Of a stretch of DNA of 64,000 nucleotides, positions 53,014-61,707 are shown piece after piece. The stretch's first letter is position 1, and the number at the start of each line of letters is the position of its first letter. The translations under genes and the position numbers were made by a program. This DNA comes from WTJO01 sp965660165 (GTDB lineage: Bacteria > Pseudomonadota > Alphaproteobacteria > Puniceispirillales > Puniceispirillaceae): NCBI GenBank assembly GCA_965660165.1, contig CBFHYU010000001.1, forward strand, positions 186,001 through 250,000, written 5' to 3'. The notes under the pieces are model-generated. The model was given only the letters and a program-made list of their open reading frames with translations. It was not told the DNA's origin and ran no database searches.

Positions 53014-54525
53014 CCGAAGCTTTCCTGTTAGAAAATGACGATAAGATAATGCATCAAGCATGTGAAGCTTGCTAATCTTTGCGCTTGCGTTCAAATCGGC
53101 AATCGTTCTGGCCACCCTTACAGCTTTATGAAGTCCGCGCGCAGATAATTTTTGTGCTGTCATCGCCCTATTCAATATATCTGTTATTTCAGGATTATGT
53201 TCTAGCTCGGTTTTTATCTCTGCCGCATCCATAGTGGCTTTTAGCGGGGGATTGTTGGCCTTTAGCCTTTGGCTGGCAAAATGACGCGCATTATCTATTC
53301 GTTGTTTTATACTGGCAGTTGGCTCAGAGTCATGAGGCGCCAATAGATGCGCTGGCGATACCTCATCAACATCTAGCATAATATCAAACCTGTCTAGCAT
53401 AGGCCCTGAGATACGCGCCATATAATTCTGCGCACAGATAGGCGCTTTTGAACAGGCACGTTCAGCATCAGACAAATAGCCGCAACGACATGGATTCATT
53501 GCCGCAATAAGCTGAAAGCGGGACGGATACCGAATATGATGATTAGCGCGCGCAATAATAATTTCGCCTGTTTCAAGAGGCTGTCTTAATCCATCTAGCG
53601 TTGTCCGACTAAATTCTGCTAGCTCATCCAAAAATAAAATGCCGTTATGGGCAAGTGATGCTTCGCCTGGTAATGCTTTGATGCCGCCACCTACCAGCGA
53701 GGCCATTGACGCTGAATGATGTGGGTCTCTGAATGGGCGCTTGCTTACCAAACCAGATACAGCCAACAACCCTGCAACAGAATGAATGATAGTTGTCTCA
53801 AGTGCTTCTTCTGGTGTTAGCGGTGGAAGCAATGAGGGAAGTCTGCTGGCAAGCATTGATTTTCCCGCGCCAGGCGGGCCTATCATCAGCATGTGATGAC
53901 CCCCTGTTGCCGCAATTTCAAGCGCATGCCGTGCTGTTTCCTGACCAGCAATATCTGCCATATCAGGCCCTGCCTCTTGATCTGATAGCAAAAATGGTTC
54001 TGGAGCAGGCAGTCTGGTTGCCCCTCTGATATGAGAAATCAGATCAGATAATCGTGAAGGAGCAACAATATCTATCTGGCCAGCCCATGCTGCCTCAGGG
54101 CCATTTTCAGACGGGCATACCAAAGCTAAACCTATTGCAGAAGCATATAATGCAACAGGTAAAATGCCAGATACTTTATTGATTTCAGCAGATAAGGATA
54201 ATTCGCCCAATACCAAAAACCCGTCCAGACTATCCGCAGGCACAACCCCCATTGCCACCAAGATACCCATCGCAATAGGTAGGTCAAAATGTGCGCCTTC
54301 TTTTGGAATATCTGCAGGGGCAAGATTTACAGCCACTCGTTTCGCAGGCAAAGCAAGACCTAAAGATGATAATGCTGCCCTTACCCGTTCTTTTGATTCT
54401 GCCACTGATTTATCTGCCAGACCTACAATCGCCATCGCTGGCAATCCGTTTGATATATGCACCTGCACCGTAACAGGTACGACATCAACCCCTTTAAGGG
54501 ACACGGTATGAATTATGGCCTGCAT
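53005..54525 (-). CDS. comM: YifB/ComM-family Mg-chelatase-like AAA ATPase
   Basis: It has 506 residues: an N-terminal Lon-like fold (about 1-150), an AAA+ domain with Walker A MIGPPGAGKSMLASRLP and Walker B GILFLDELAEF, and the C-terminal Mg-chelatase helical region. ComM is a branch-migration helicase that aids integration of DNA during natural transformation; other members are called YifB. MNPCRCGYLSDAERAC holds the conserved cysteines of the family. Convergent overlap of nine bases with gshB. Confidence 0.92.
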   Translation of the reverse strand: MQAIIHTVSLKGVDVVPVTVQVHISNGLPAMAIVGLADKSVAESKERVRAALSSLGLALPAKRVAVNLAPADIPKEGAHFDLPIAMGILVAMGVVPADSLDGFLVLGELSLSAEINKVSGILPVALYASAIGLALVCPSENGPEAAWAGQIDIVAPSRLSDLISHIRGATRLPAPEPFLLSDQEAGPDMADIAGQETARHALEIAATGGHHMLMIGPPGAGKSMLASRLPSLLPPLTPEEALETTIIHSVAGLLAVSGLVSKRPFRDPHHSASMASLVGGGIKALPGEASLAHNGILFLDELAEFSRTTLDGLRQPLETGEIIIARANHHIRYPSRFQLIAAMNPCRCGYLSDAERACSKAPICAQNYMARISGPMLDRFDIMLDVDEVSPAHLLAPHDSEPTASIKQRIDNARHFASQRLKANNPPLKATMDAAEIKTELEHNPEITDILNRAMTAQKLSARGLHKAVRVARTIADLNASAKISKLHMLDALSYRHFLTGKLRSG

Positions 54526-54619
54526 AAAAATTCTCTTATTACGCGCATGTAAGGCTGTGCCTATTCTAGCAGAGAATGTCTAAAAAGGGTAACTTATTAA
54601 GATCACAAAGCGCAGGTAG

Positions 54620-54637
54620 CTGATTTGCCTAAATCAG
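54620..54637 (-). other. Hairpin at the end of the HIT gene
   Basis: CTGATTT-AGGC-AAATCAG on the minus strand: a 7-bp stem with a 4-base loop that includes the HIT stop codon. No U-run follows. It may mark the 3' end of the his-HIT transcript. Confidence 0.4.
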
Positions 54638-55005
54638 GCAGTGCGATACAGCATGGGGCCCACAGCTTCACCGCCCAAAATATGCATATGCAAATGTGGT
54701 ACATCCTGATGGCCATGTGTGCCTGTATTGGCGATCAGACGGTAGCCATCCTTACTAAGACCCGCATGGTCGATAATGCGCGCTATTGCAGCAAAATAAG
54801 CTGTCTGTTCTTCAGCAGATGCATTGGCGGCAAAATCAGTCATATCTATATAGGCGCCTTTTGGAATTACCAAAATATGCACCTTGCGTTGCGGTTGAAT
54901 GTCATAAAAGCTGAGGGTGTGCGCGCACTCATCAACCTTATTACAGGGAATCTCGCCTCTCAGAATTTTAGCAAAAATATTATTCTCATCATAATCTGGG
55001 CTCAT
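54634..55005 (-). CDS. HIT-family nucleotide hydrolase (HinT-like)
   Basis: Histidine-triad protein of 123 residues. The catalytic triad motif is HLHMHILGG (about residues 107-115), and the N-terminal NIFAKILRGEIPCNKV is the HinT/PKCI signature. Family members hydrolyse nucleoside phosphoramidates. AGGAG lies six bases before the ATG. It follows hisE on the same strand, as in several alphaproteobacterial his loci; a direct role in histidine synthesis is not established. Confidence 0.92.
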   Translation of the reverse strand: MSPDYDENNIFAKILRGEIPCNKVDECAHTLSFYDIQPQRKVHILVIPKGAYIDMTDFAANASAEEQTAYFAAIARIIDHAGLSKDGYRLIANTGTHGHQDVPHLHMHILGGEAVGPMLYRTA

Positions 55006-55034
55006 ATTTGTCTCCTGAGATAGGGTGATGGGGG

Positions 55035-55367
55035 TTAGTCCTGAGTGCGTGATGCTTTTTCATCATGACCAGATAGACCTTGTCTATTTTCTAGAATTTG
55101 CCAAATTTTCTCTGGTTTGATACCAGCAGCCTGCCAGATAACCAGCAGATGATATAGCAAATCAGCAGATTCCTGCGCCAGCTTTTCTTGATTTCCTGAT
55201 AAGGCCTCAATAAGCGTTTCTGTAGCTTCTTCAACCAGCTTTCTAGCAGGCAATTCTGGCGCATTGGCAAGCAGATGTGCGGTATAGCTACTCTGGGCTG
55301 TCTCATTCGCACGCGCGGCAATCACCTCTGCCAATATATCTAGAATATGGGGCGTATTTTCTGTCAT
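55035..55367 (-). CDS. hisE: Phosphoribosyl-ATP pyrophosphatase
   Basis: Hydrolyses PR-ATP to PR-AMP, the second histidine step. It has 110 residues, the stand-alone form not fused to HisI. The nucleotide-binding acidic helices KLVEEATETLIEALSG and LAQESADLLYHLLVIW are present. GAGGA lies five bases before the ATG at 55367, and the gene begins seven bases after hisF. Confidence 0.94.
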   Translation of the reverse strand: MTENTPHILDILAEVIAARANETAQSSYTAHLLANAPELPARKLVEEATETLIEALSGNQEKLAQESADLLYHLLVIWQAAGIKPEKIWQILENRQGLSGHDEKASRTQD

Positions 55368-55374
55368 CTTATCC

Positions 55375-56142
55375 TCAGACTGAAAGCCGCCTTACAGGTA
55401 CATTTGCGGCCTGCATGGCTGATTTTGCATCATCTATTGAAAATTGTCCAAAATGAAATACCGAAGCTGCTAGAACTGCGCTTGCATGACCTTGTGTAAT
55501 CGCTTCAGCAAAATCTTCTGGCTTTCCTGCCCCGCCAGACGCAATAACAGGAATTCCAACAGCATCACTAACCGCCTTAGTAAGTGGAATATCGAACCCG
55601 TCCTTTGTGCCATCACCATCCATTGAGGTAAGCAGAATCTCCCCTGCTCCGCGCTGTTCTGCCTCTATCGCCCAGCTAATGGCATCAATGCCTGTGGGCT
55701 GTCTGCCGCCTCTGGTAAAGACTTCAAAAAACCCTTCTTCATTAAGACGGGCATCTATTGCCAACACAACACATTGAGAGCCAAATTTATCTGCTGCCCG
55801 TGCTAGCAAATCAGGGTCTGAGACAGCAGATGAATTGACAGATACTTTATCTGCGCCACATCTTAGCAATTTTCTAAAATCATCTACCTCACGCACACCG
55901 CCGCCAACTGTGACTGGCATAAAACATACATCTGCCGTACGAGACACTACATCATAAATTGTATCTCGCCCTTCATGAGTTGCGGTAATATCCAGAAAAC
56001 ATAGCTCGTCCGCCCCTGCCGCATCATAAATACGTGCCTGCTCAACAGGATCGCCAGCATCCTGAAGATTAACGAAATTTACCCCTTTGACAACACGGCC
56101 AGCATGCACATCAAGACACGGGATAACACGAGCCGTCAACAT
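55375..56142 (-). CDS. hisF: Imidazole glycerol phosphate synthase, cyclase subunit
   Basis: Forms IGP and AICAR from PRFAR using ammonia supplied by HisH. It has 255 residues. The catalytic Asp is in VIPCLDVHAGRVVKG, the second Asp in VLAIDARLNEEG, and phosphate-binding loops are VTVGGGV and IASGGAG. It overlaps the end of hisA by seven bases. Confidence 0.97.
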   Translation of the reverse strand: MLTARVIPCLDVHAGRVVKGVNFVNLQDAGDPVEQARIYDAAGADELCFLDITATHEGRDTIYDVVSRTADVCFMPVTVGGGVREVDDFRKLLRCGADKVSVNSSAVSDPDLLARAADKFGSQCVVLAIDARLNEEGFFEVFTRGGRQPTGIDAISWAIEAEQRGAGEILLTSMDGDGTKDGFDIPLTKAVSDAVGIPVIASGGAGKPEDFAEAITQGHASAVLAASVFHFGQFSIDDAKSAMQAANVPVRRLSV

Positions 56143-56888
56143 GATGAAACGCCGTTAGCGCAGGCTAACGCCTCTGCCAGATCAAGCCGCCCATCATATA
56201 GCGCACGCCCTGTTATCACCCCATTGATACCTGTATGGGCAAGTCTAGCACATGCGATAATATCATCAATTGAGCGAACCCCGCCAGACGCAATGATCGG
56301 AATAGATACCTGTTCGGCCAACAAGGCTGTTGCTTCTGCATTGACACCGCTAAGCGCGCCATCGCGTGAAATATCTGTAAAAATCACAGCCGCAACACCA
56401 CATGCCTCAAATCGCTGGACAAGCTCAAGCACAGGAACTTCTGAGGTTTCAAGCCAACCTTCTGCGGCTATCATCCCATCTTTTGCATCTGCCCCTACAG
56501 CAATTTGATCTGGAAAGGCTGTTGCTGCCTTGATTACCAATTCAGGGTCTTTTAGCGCAGCAGTGCCAAGAATGACACGGCTAACCCCTGTATCAAGCCA
56601 ATATTCAATGGTCGCCATATCACGAATGCCGCCACCAAGCTGAATTTTAGCACCTGATGAGATAATGCCGCGAACAGCCTGCTGATTTACCGCATTACCA
56701 GAAACAGCACCGTCAAGGTCAACAACATGAATCCACTCGCAACCTGCATCGGTAAATTGCCGCGCCTGTAAAGCAGGGTCAGAGGCATAAATTGTCATCT
56801 TATCAAAATCACCATGAAGCAGACGCACAACCTGTCCATCTTTGAGGTCAATCGCAGGATAGAGAATGATCTGGCTATTTTTTGTCAT
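56136..56888 (-). CDS. hisA: ProFAR isomerase
   Basis: Amadori isomerase converting ProFAR to PRFAR, (beta-alpha)8 barrel. It has 250 residues from ATG 56888 (MTKNSQIILYPAIDLKDGQVV). The frame is open to 56945, but that start would overlap the GNAT gene by 71 bases and add unconserved residues. Catalytic Asp is in YPAIDLKDG, the second Asp in FTDISRDGAL, and phosphate loops are QLGGGIRD and IASGGVRSIDD. It overlaps the upstream GNAT gene by 14 bases. Confidence 0.95.
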   Translation of the reverse strand: MTKNSQIILYPAIDLKDGQVVRLLHGDFDKMTIYASDPALQARQFTDAGCEWIHVVDLDGAVSGNAVNQQAVRGIISSGAKIQLGGGIRDMATIEYWLDTGVSRVILGTAALKDPELVIKAATAFPDQIAVGADAKDGMIAAEGWLETSEVPVLELVQRFEACGVAAVIFTDISRDGALSGVNAEATALLAEQVSIPIIASGGVRSIDDIIACARLAHTGINGVITGRALYDGRLDLAEALACANGVSSC

Positions 56889-57435
56889 GTGTTTTTTCAT
56901 CATAAAGTTTTTTTGTGAAATATAATCCTGCAACATAGTTATCATCTACAAATGCATAATATTTATTAGTGCCAAAATGCTCATAGCCTAGCGCCTGGAA
57001 TGCATGGATAGCCCTGTCTTGAGTAGCGCGAACATCCAAATTTAGCACGCGAAACCCTGCTGAACGGGCATAATCTTCTGCTTCAGCTACCAGCCTTTGG
57101 GCAATGCCATATCCTCTGGCCTCTGGCATTAAGAAAAAGGTAGTAAGCTGGCACGCAAATGCCTGAGCTTCGTTATTTTTAGGCGGGGTAGCAATTTGGC
57201 AAGACCCGACTATCACCTCATCTAGCTTGCCCACGAATAACTGCCTGTCTGGAATAAGCAATACCCCTTTCCAGTAATTTTCAAGCACAGAACGCGGTGG
57301 CGGCGTAAGCCAGCCAAAACCACCGCCTGCCGCTATCGCACTTTCAGCAGCATCGCTAATTTCAGAAATATCATTTCTGTTTAGCTCAGTGACCATCTCA
57401 ACAGACACCCTAAAGCTGTGTTGTTTTTTTGTCAT
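56875..57435 (-). CDS. GNAT-family acetyltransferase inside the his operon
   Basis: It has 186 residues from ATG 57435, which overlaps the hisH stop in an ATGA; an ATG at 57444 is also in frame. The GNAT core is TTFFLMPEARGYGIAQRLVAEAEDYA (about residues 99-124), with the acetyl-CoA loop RGYGIA, and LDVRATQDRAIHAFQALGYEHFG near the end. The substrate is unknown. Tight overlaps on both sides (four bases with hisH, 14 with hisA) show it is part of the operon. GNAT proteins acylate amines, so an antibiotic, protein or metabolite target are all possible. Confidence 0.85.
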   Translation of the reverse strand: MTKKQHSFRVSVEMVTELNRNDISEISDAAESAIAAGGGFGWLTPPPRSVLENYWKGVLLIPDRQLFVGKLDEVIVGSCQIATPPKNNEAQAFACQLTTFFLMPEARGYGIAQRLVAEAEDYARSAGFRVLNLDVRATQDRAIHAFQALGYEHFGTNKYYAFVDDNYVAGLYFTKKLYDEKTHDKK

Positions 57436-58088
57436 ATTTGCCATCTTAGAAAACTATTCAGAAATATCTGGCCAGCTTGCTGGCTTTTTTCAGGGTGAAA
57501 CTGGGTTGCTATAATATTATCTTTACCGATTATTGCAGGAATTTCATCGCTATAATCAGTGGTAGCAAGCACATATTCATCTGCCAGATGCTGAAAATAA
57601 TAGCTATGCACAAAATAGGTGCTGATACCTTGTGTTAATGAGGAAAGCATCTTATGTTCTGGCTGTTTTAGAGACAGGCTGTTCCAGCCCATATGCGGAA
57701 TTTTATAATTTCTACCATCAGCCGAAATGGCAGGAAGCTTATCCACAACACCGCCAATCCAGCCAAGAGAGGCTGTCTCCTGTCCGCCTTCACGGCCATA
57801 ATCAGCCAGAAGCTGCATACCAACACATATCCCCAGAAACGGCACCGCACGGGCCATAACAGCCTCAGTTAATGCAGCTACCAGCCCATCAATCGCACTA
57901 AGGCTATGATAGCAATCAGCAAAATGCCCTACGCCAGGTAGCACAATTCTATCTGCCTGATAAATCTGGTCAGGGTCATCTGTAAGCTGCAATGACAGCG
58001 CAATATCTGCGTGTGATGCTGCATGCGATATTGCACGAGACACGGAATGGATATTGCCTGATCCATAATCAATTAACGCCAGTTTCAT
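57432..58088 (-). CDS. hisH: Imidazole glycerol phosphate synthase, glutamine amidotransferase subunit
   Basis: Class I glutaminase supplying ammonia to HisF. It has 218 residues. The nucleophile Cys is in FLGICVGMQLLADYG, and the His/Glu pair is in TQFHPEKSQQAG, so the triad is intact. HMGWNSL is the HisF-interface motif. It starts 20 bases after hisB. Confidence 0.96.
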   Translation of the reverse strand: MKLALIDYGSGNIHSVSRAISHAASHADIALSLQLTDDPDQIYQADRIVLPGVGHFADCYHSLSAIDGLVAALTEAVMARAVPFLGICVGMQLLADYGREGGQETASLGWIGGVVDKLPAISADGRNYKIPHMGWNSLSLKQPEHKMLSSLTQGISTYFVHSYYFQHLADEYVLATTDYSDEIPAIIGKDNIIATQFHPEKSQQAGQIFLNSFLRWQI

Positions 58089-58107
58089 ATCTTTTTTGAC
58101 CCGATGG

Positions 58108-58707
58108 CTAGGATGCAGCGCCTAATGTGCCTTTGGTAGAGGGAATACGCCCATTACTTTTGCTATCAATCTGTGTTGCCTCGCGAAGTGAGCGCGCCAG
58201 TGCCTTAAAACAGCTTTCGACAATGTGATGTGTATTTACCCCATAGTCATTTCGTACATGCAAGGTGATACGTGCGCCCATAGCAAATGCCTGAAACCAT
58301 TCTCTGAATAATTCAGTTTCCATCTCACCTAATACATCAGATGGCAGGTCTACCTGCCAAACCAAAAATGGTCTGCCAGAAATATCTAGCGCAACAGTCG
58401 ATAATGTCTCATCCATAGGCAGAAGACAATGCGCATAACGGGTGATGCCTGCCCTGTCGCCAAGTGCCTTATTCAACGCTTCGCCAATAGCCCAGCCAGT
58501 ATCTTCAGTTGTGTGGTGAGCATCAATATGCAAATCGCCCGTTGCTTTGAGCGTAATATCCATCAATGAATGGCGTGCCAGCTGTTCGAGCATATGGTCT
58601 AAAAACCCGATCCCCGTATCAATATCATATTCGCCACTACCATCAATATTAAGGGTAAGCTGAATATCTGTTTCATTGGTTTTTCTATGCAAATCTGCTG
58701 TGCGCAT
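58108..58707 (-). CDS. hisB: Imidazoleglycerol-phosphate dehydratase
   Basis: Mn-dependent dehydration of IGP. It has 199 residues, the monofunctional form without a histidinol-phosphatase domain. Metal-binding motifs are HMLEQLARHS, DAHHTTEDTGWAIGEAL and NDYGVNTHHIVESCFKALA. First gene of hisBH-GNAT-hisAFE, 77 bases downstream of the XRE gene; no leader peptide or T-box was seen. Confidence 0.96.
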   Translation of the reverse strand: MRTADLHRKTNETDIQLTLNIDGSGEYDIDTGIGFLDHMLEQLARHSLMDITLKATGDLHIDAHHTTEDTGWAIGEALNKALGDRAGITRYAHCLLPMDETLSTVALDISGRPFLVWQVDLPSDVLGEMETELFREWFQAFAMGARITLHVRNDYGVNTHHIVESCFKALARSLREATQIDSKSNGRIPSTKGTLGAAS

Positions 58708-58784
58708 TGTCTACCACTTTCACCTATCTGCCATTTTGAGCATCATTATCAGATTTCACGCTTTCTGGCTAGTGAGCGCGTCAG

Positions 58785-59165
58785 CTATCGCAATTGTGGC
58801 AGGTTCAAATTTAGCTTTTCAGCCAGCAATTCTGTAATTTCACGACATTCTGCACTAGACAGCCTGTCAATATTCTGTGCCAGAAGATTAGCCAGCATTG
58901 TTGCGTCTTCTGTCAAATTTCCAGTATTAAGCGAGGGTCTGGGGTGCGACAGCGCAGCCATAGATTTCAATGTTTCTGCATCATCCCAAATCAGCCCAAG
59001 CCAGACACATATCTGGTCAACCAAAGCCGCGGAGGGTTTGCTTTTCATCCCCCGTTCCAAAGAAGATAAATAAGCGATTGAGACGCCAAGCGCATCTGCC
59101 TGATCTTTTAAGGTCAGATTACGTTCTGTACGGTAATGCCGCATCATCCGCCCAAACGGTGTCAT
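58785..59165 (-). CDS. XRE-family transcriptional regulator
   Basis: It has 126 residues. The helix-turn-helix is in the first 60 residues (LTLKDQADALGVSIAYLSSLERGMKSKPS), followed by a helical tail that ends AEKLNLNLPQLR. It resembles the small regulator that follows the Smr gene in many alphaproteobacteria. Its ATG overlaps the Smr stop in an ATGA, so the two are co-translated. It may control the downstream his genes, but that is only a positional guess. Confidence 0.88.
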   Translation of the reverse strand: MTPFGRMMRHYRTERNLTLKDQADALGVSIAYLSSLERGMKSKPSAALVDQICVWLGLIWDDAETLKSMAALSHPRPSLNTGNLTEDATMLANLLAQNIDRLSSAECREITELLAEKLNLNLPQLR

Positions 59166-59731
59166 GAATAGTCCCGTTTCCGCTTTAGCCTGATATAAAA
59201 TGCGCCAGCCCCGCCATCACGGGCTACCGCATGATCAAGTGCGACAATCAACCCCTCTAAAGGGGGTTGGTTAAGCCAGAATGGTAGCTGGTTTCGCAAA
59301 ATGCCCTGCCCTGATTTTCCTTTGCCGGTAATGACCAGCACGGTTCTATCGCCCCGCGCGCTGGCAGACAGCAAAAATTGGGTTAGCTGAGATTGCGCCT
59401 GTTCCTGAGTGAGCCCATGAAGGTCAATTCGGCCATCAATGGGTAATTTTCCAGTATGTAATTTACGCGCAGACAACCTGTCGATGCCAGCTGTCTCACC
59501 GTGCCGCAAATCTGCTATTTTATGAGGGTTTGGTGATGGCTTAAATGGCGATGCGGGATTGGCAGGGGGCTTGATAGCGGCCTGTCTGCTACTAGGTGGC
59601 TGCGTTTTTTTTGCAGATGAAGCGGAGGGTTTGGGGCTGTTAGGATTAACTCTGTTAGAGCGAGTCTTACGAATTGACTGCGTGACTTTGTGCCATAAAT
59701 GTTCATCTTCTGGCGGTATCTGGTCAGACAT
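59162..59731 (-). CDS. Smr-domain protein
   Basis: It has 189 residues from ATG 59731 (MSDQIPPEDEHLWHKV). The frame is open to 59776, and a twin ATG sits at 59734. The N-terminal half is basic and Pro/Ser-rich. The C-terminal Smr domain (about 105-185) has IDLHGLTQEQAQSQL and VLVITGKGKSG, the nuclease-like motif of MutS2-type Smr domains. Stand-alone Smr proteins are thought to be endonucleases on branched DNA or on ribosome-associated mRNA. It overlaps the Tim44-like gene by eight bases. Confidence 0.87.
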   Translation of the reverse strand: MSDQIPPEDEHLWHKVTQSIRKTRSNRVNPNSPKPSASSAKKTQPPSSRQAAIKPPANPASPFKPSPNPHKIADLRHGETAGIDRLSARKLHTGKLPIDGRIDLHGLTQEQAQSQLTQFLLSASARGDRTVLVITGKGKSGQGILRNQLPFWLNQPPLEGLIVALDHAVARDGGAGAFYIRLKRKRDYS

Positions 59732-60350
59732 CATCCTCTGCCCGTGTTTCAACCAGTTTCCAATTTGGATCAGCAAGGCTTATATCGCGCTCAAATACCC
59801 AAATATCGTTAAGTTCTGTTTCATCAAAACTTTCTTCTTCTATCACCACACCATCTTTATCGGTAAGTTTGCGAGATTGAATAGAGGTATATTTAACCGT
59901 TACAGATGCGATATTCTGGCTCACCGCCCCATCTAGCACGGTAATATCCTGAATATCATGAATGGTGATAGACAGCTCATCACCATCTTTAGTGCGCTGT
60001 CTTATGCTCTCAGAAAATTCTTCATACAGATCATATCCCAACAGACGACGTAAGCTAGCAATATCACCATCCGCAAACGCAGATAAGATCATGCCAAAAG
60101 CACTGCCTGCACCTTGTGTGAAGCTATCTTCAGAGAATTGCTTATCCAGCCTTTTTACCGCATCCAGCCCAACGCCATTCGCCTTTTCATCATGAAGCGA
60201 GACTATATTCTCTGCATCTGAGCTTCTCTCTGATACGGGGGAAGCAGCAGGTTTTTGCTCAAACCCTTCGCGCGAGCCTAAGATAGAGCGTAATCTGAAA
60301 ATCAGAAAAACAGCGATGACGGCAAAAATCAATATATCGACAAAAGGCAT
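59724..60350 (-). CDS. Tim44-like (TimA-type) membrane-anchored protein
   Basis: It has 208 residues from ATG 60350, with GGGA about seven bases upstream; ATG 60362 is also in frame. One N-terminal membrane span (about 4-22), a polar linker, and a C-terminal Tim44-like domain (about 75-205, ending DIWVFERDISLADPNWKLVETRAE). Bacterial homologues of the mitochondrial import protein Tim44 are typical of alphaproteobacteria; their role is not settled. In relatives mltA often lies between this gene and Smr, but here the two overlap. Confidence 0.88.
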   Translation of the reverse strand: MPFVDILIFAVIAVFLIFRLRSILGSREGFEQKPAASPVSERSSDAENIVSLHDEKANGVGLDAVKRLDKQFSEDSFTQGAGSAFGMILSAFADGDIASLRRLLGYDLYEEFSESIRQRTKDGDELSITIHDIQDITVLDGAVSQNIASVTVKYTSIQSRKLTDKDGVVIEEESFDETELNDIWVFERDISLADPNWKLVETRAEDDV

Positions 60351-60405
60351 TTCAATTCCCATTTAGAATGTCATGGCGGCGTAGTTATAACACCTAATTA
60401 GTCCC

Positions 60406-60411
60406 ATTATA
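60406..60411 (-). promoter_or_regulatory. Possible -10 box for the Tim44-like gene
   Basis: Perfect TATAAT on the minus strand about 55 bases before the ATG at 60350; no good -35 was found. The 240-base divergent region to fxsA holds nothing else I can assign. Confidence 0.33.
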
Positions 60412-60592
60412 GCGCAAAATCCATTCTTATGACACTATTGCAATACATAAACACGTCTTGGCACAACGAAAAAATAAGGTGTTAGCATAATATACCGCTG
60501 ATAGATATCATCATACACCTTGTTACACGGACAGATAGTGCTTACTTATTAAATAGGAAGCCACGCCAAAAAGAACAAGCATGGGAGACAGA

Positions 60593-61108
60593 ATGTTTCT
60601 ATACATTTTCATAATATTTCTTCTGTATGGGTGGATAGAATTTGAAATTCTGATGTTGATAAGCGACCAGATAGGGGGGCTTGCCAGCTTTTTAGGGGTG
60701 TTTCTAACAGCAATTATTGGCGTCTCTCTTCTAAAAAGTCAGTCGCGTCACGTAATGCAAGGGCTTCAATCTGGCGCTAACATGCAAGGTGGAGGCTTAA
60801 TCGCCTCTCTTGCAAGCGGCATATCATTATTGCTTGGGGCGTTTTTAATGCTATTACCAGGCTATCTTACAGATGCGCTGGGGATAATCTGCTTTATTCC
60901 TGGCATAAGAACATTCATTGGAAGCGTTATTCTGTTGCGATTACGTTCGCTGAATATAGCCACCATGAACACATCATTCGCCAAAGGCCGCTTTTCAGGC
61001 TTTACAGCGTCAGGGGTTAACAATTCTGGATTTGATCACACTAGAGATGAAGATAGCCATACCATAGAGGGTGATTTTACAGAAAAAACACTCTCAAAAA
61101 AACGTTAA
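60593..61108 (+). CDS. fxsA: FxsA-family membrane protein
   Basis: Inner-membrane protein first found as a suppressor of F exclusion of phage T7. It has 171 residues from ATG 60593, where GGAGA lies about six bases upstream; ATG 60581 is in frame but has no such site. Hydrophobic segments near 1-20, 27-47 and 70-110 and the LLPGYLTDALGIICFIPGIR block match FxsA. The C-terminal tail is polar. fxsA-secB is a typical alphaproteobacterial order. Confidence 0.9.
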   Translation: MFLYIFIIFLLYGWIEFEILMLISDQIGGLASFLGVFLTAIIGVSLLKSQSRHVMQGLQSGANMQGGGLIASLASGISLLLGAFLMLLPGYLTDALGIICFIPGIRTFIGSVILLRLRSLNIATMNTSFAKGRFSGFTASGVNNSGFDHTRDEDSHTIEGDFTEKTLSKKR

Positions 61109-61164
61109 TGGTTTTATAAACCACTATAACAACAATTTTCATCTAACTAGAGGGATGCATCATT

Positions 61165-61707
61165 ATGGCGAAAGCACCAGAAAAAAAATCCAACGAGAAA
61201 AAATCCAACGAGAAAAATAATGAAACTGAAGCTGGCGCCCAGCAAGTTGCCCAACCTATTTTGCAGGTCAGAACACAATATGTAAAAGATTTGTCGTTTG
61301 AAAGTCCGTCAACACCACAAGCCTTTTTAGCAGGCGGGGAAGCCCCTCAGCTAGATTTAGGGGTAAATGTAAATGGCGAGAAAATTGACGACACCCATTA
61401 TGAGCTAGTGCTTACGATTAAAGCAACAGCGAAAGTGGCAGATAAAGTCATGTTTGATCTTGAGCTGGATTATGCAGGTATTTTTGTGCCTGAACAGATT
61501 CCACCTGAAAATCTAAATGCGTTTTTGATGATCGAAGGGCCTCGCACATTATTTCCCTTTGCACGGCAGGTCGTATCAAACGTGACCAGAGAAGGCGGCT
61601 TCATGCCTCTAAATCTTAATCCTATCGATTTCGTCCAGCTATTCAGACAGAATATGGCGGCGCGGGCAGAGGCGCAAAATGCCCAAAGCAGTGAGACATC
61701 AAACTAG
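61165..61707 (+). CDS. secB: Protein-export chaperone SecB
   Basis: Keeps preproteins unfolded and hands them to SecA. It has 180 residues. A lysine/asparagine/glutamate-rich leader (first 30 residues) precedes the conserved core starting at QVRTQYVKDLSFESPSTP, with YAGIFVPEQIPPENLNAFLMIEGP and GFMPLNLNPIDFVQLF. The stop is CTAG-overlapping with the convergent dnaQ stop. A 15-base tandem duplication lies in its leader. Confidence 0.95.
   Translation: MAKAPEKKSNEKKSNEKNNETEAGAQQVAQPILQVRTQYVKDLSFESPSTPQAFLAGGEAPQLDLGVNVNGEKIDDTHYELVLTIKATAKVADKVMFDLELDYAGIFVPEQIPPENLNAFLMIEGPRTLFPFARQVVSNVTREGGFMPLNLNPIDFVQLFRQNMAARAEAQNAQSSETSN
61182..61217 (+). repeat. 15-base tandem duplication in the secB leader
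   Basis: AAATCCAACGAGAAA occurs twice in tandem, giving KSNEK-KSNEK in the SecB N-terminal extension. Frame is kept. Confidence 0.7.

Noticed and set aside
60363..60592. sRNA or operator in the Tim44/fxsA divergent spacer
   Set aside because: Apart from one TATAAT box I saw no convincing hairpin, repeat or -35/-10 pair.
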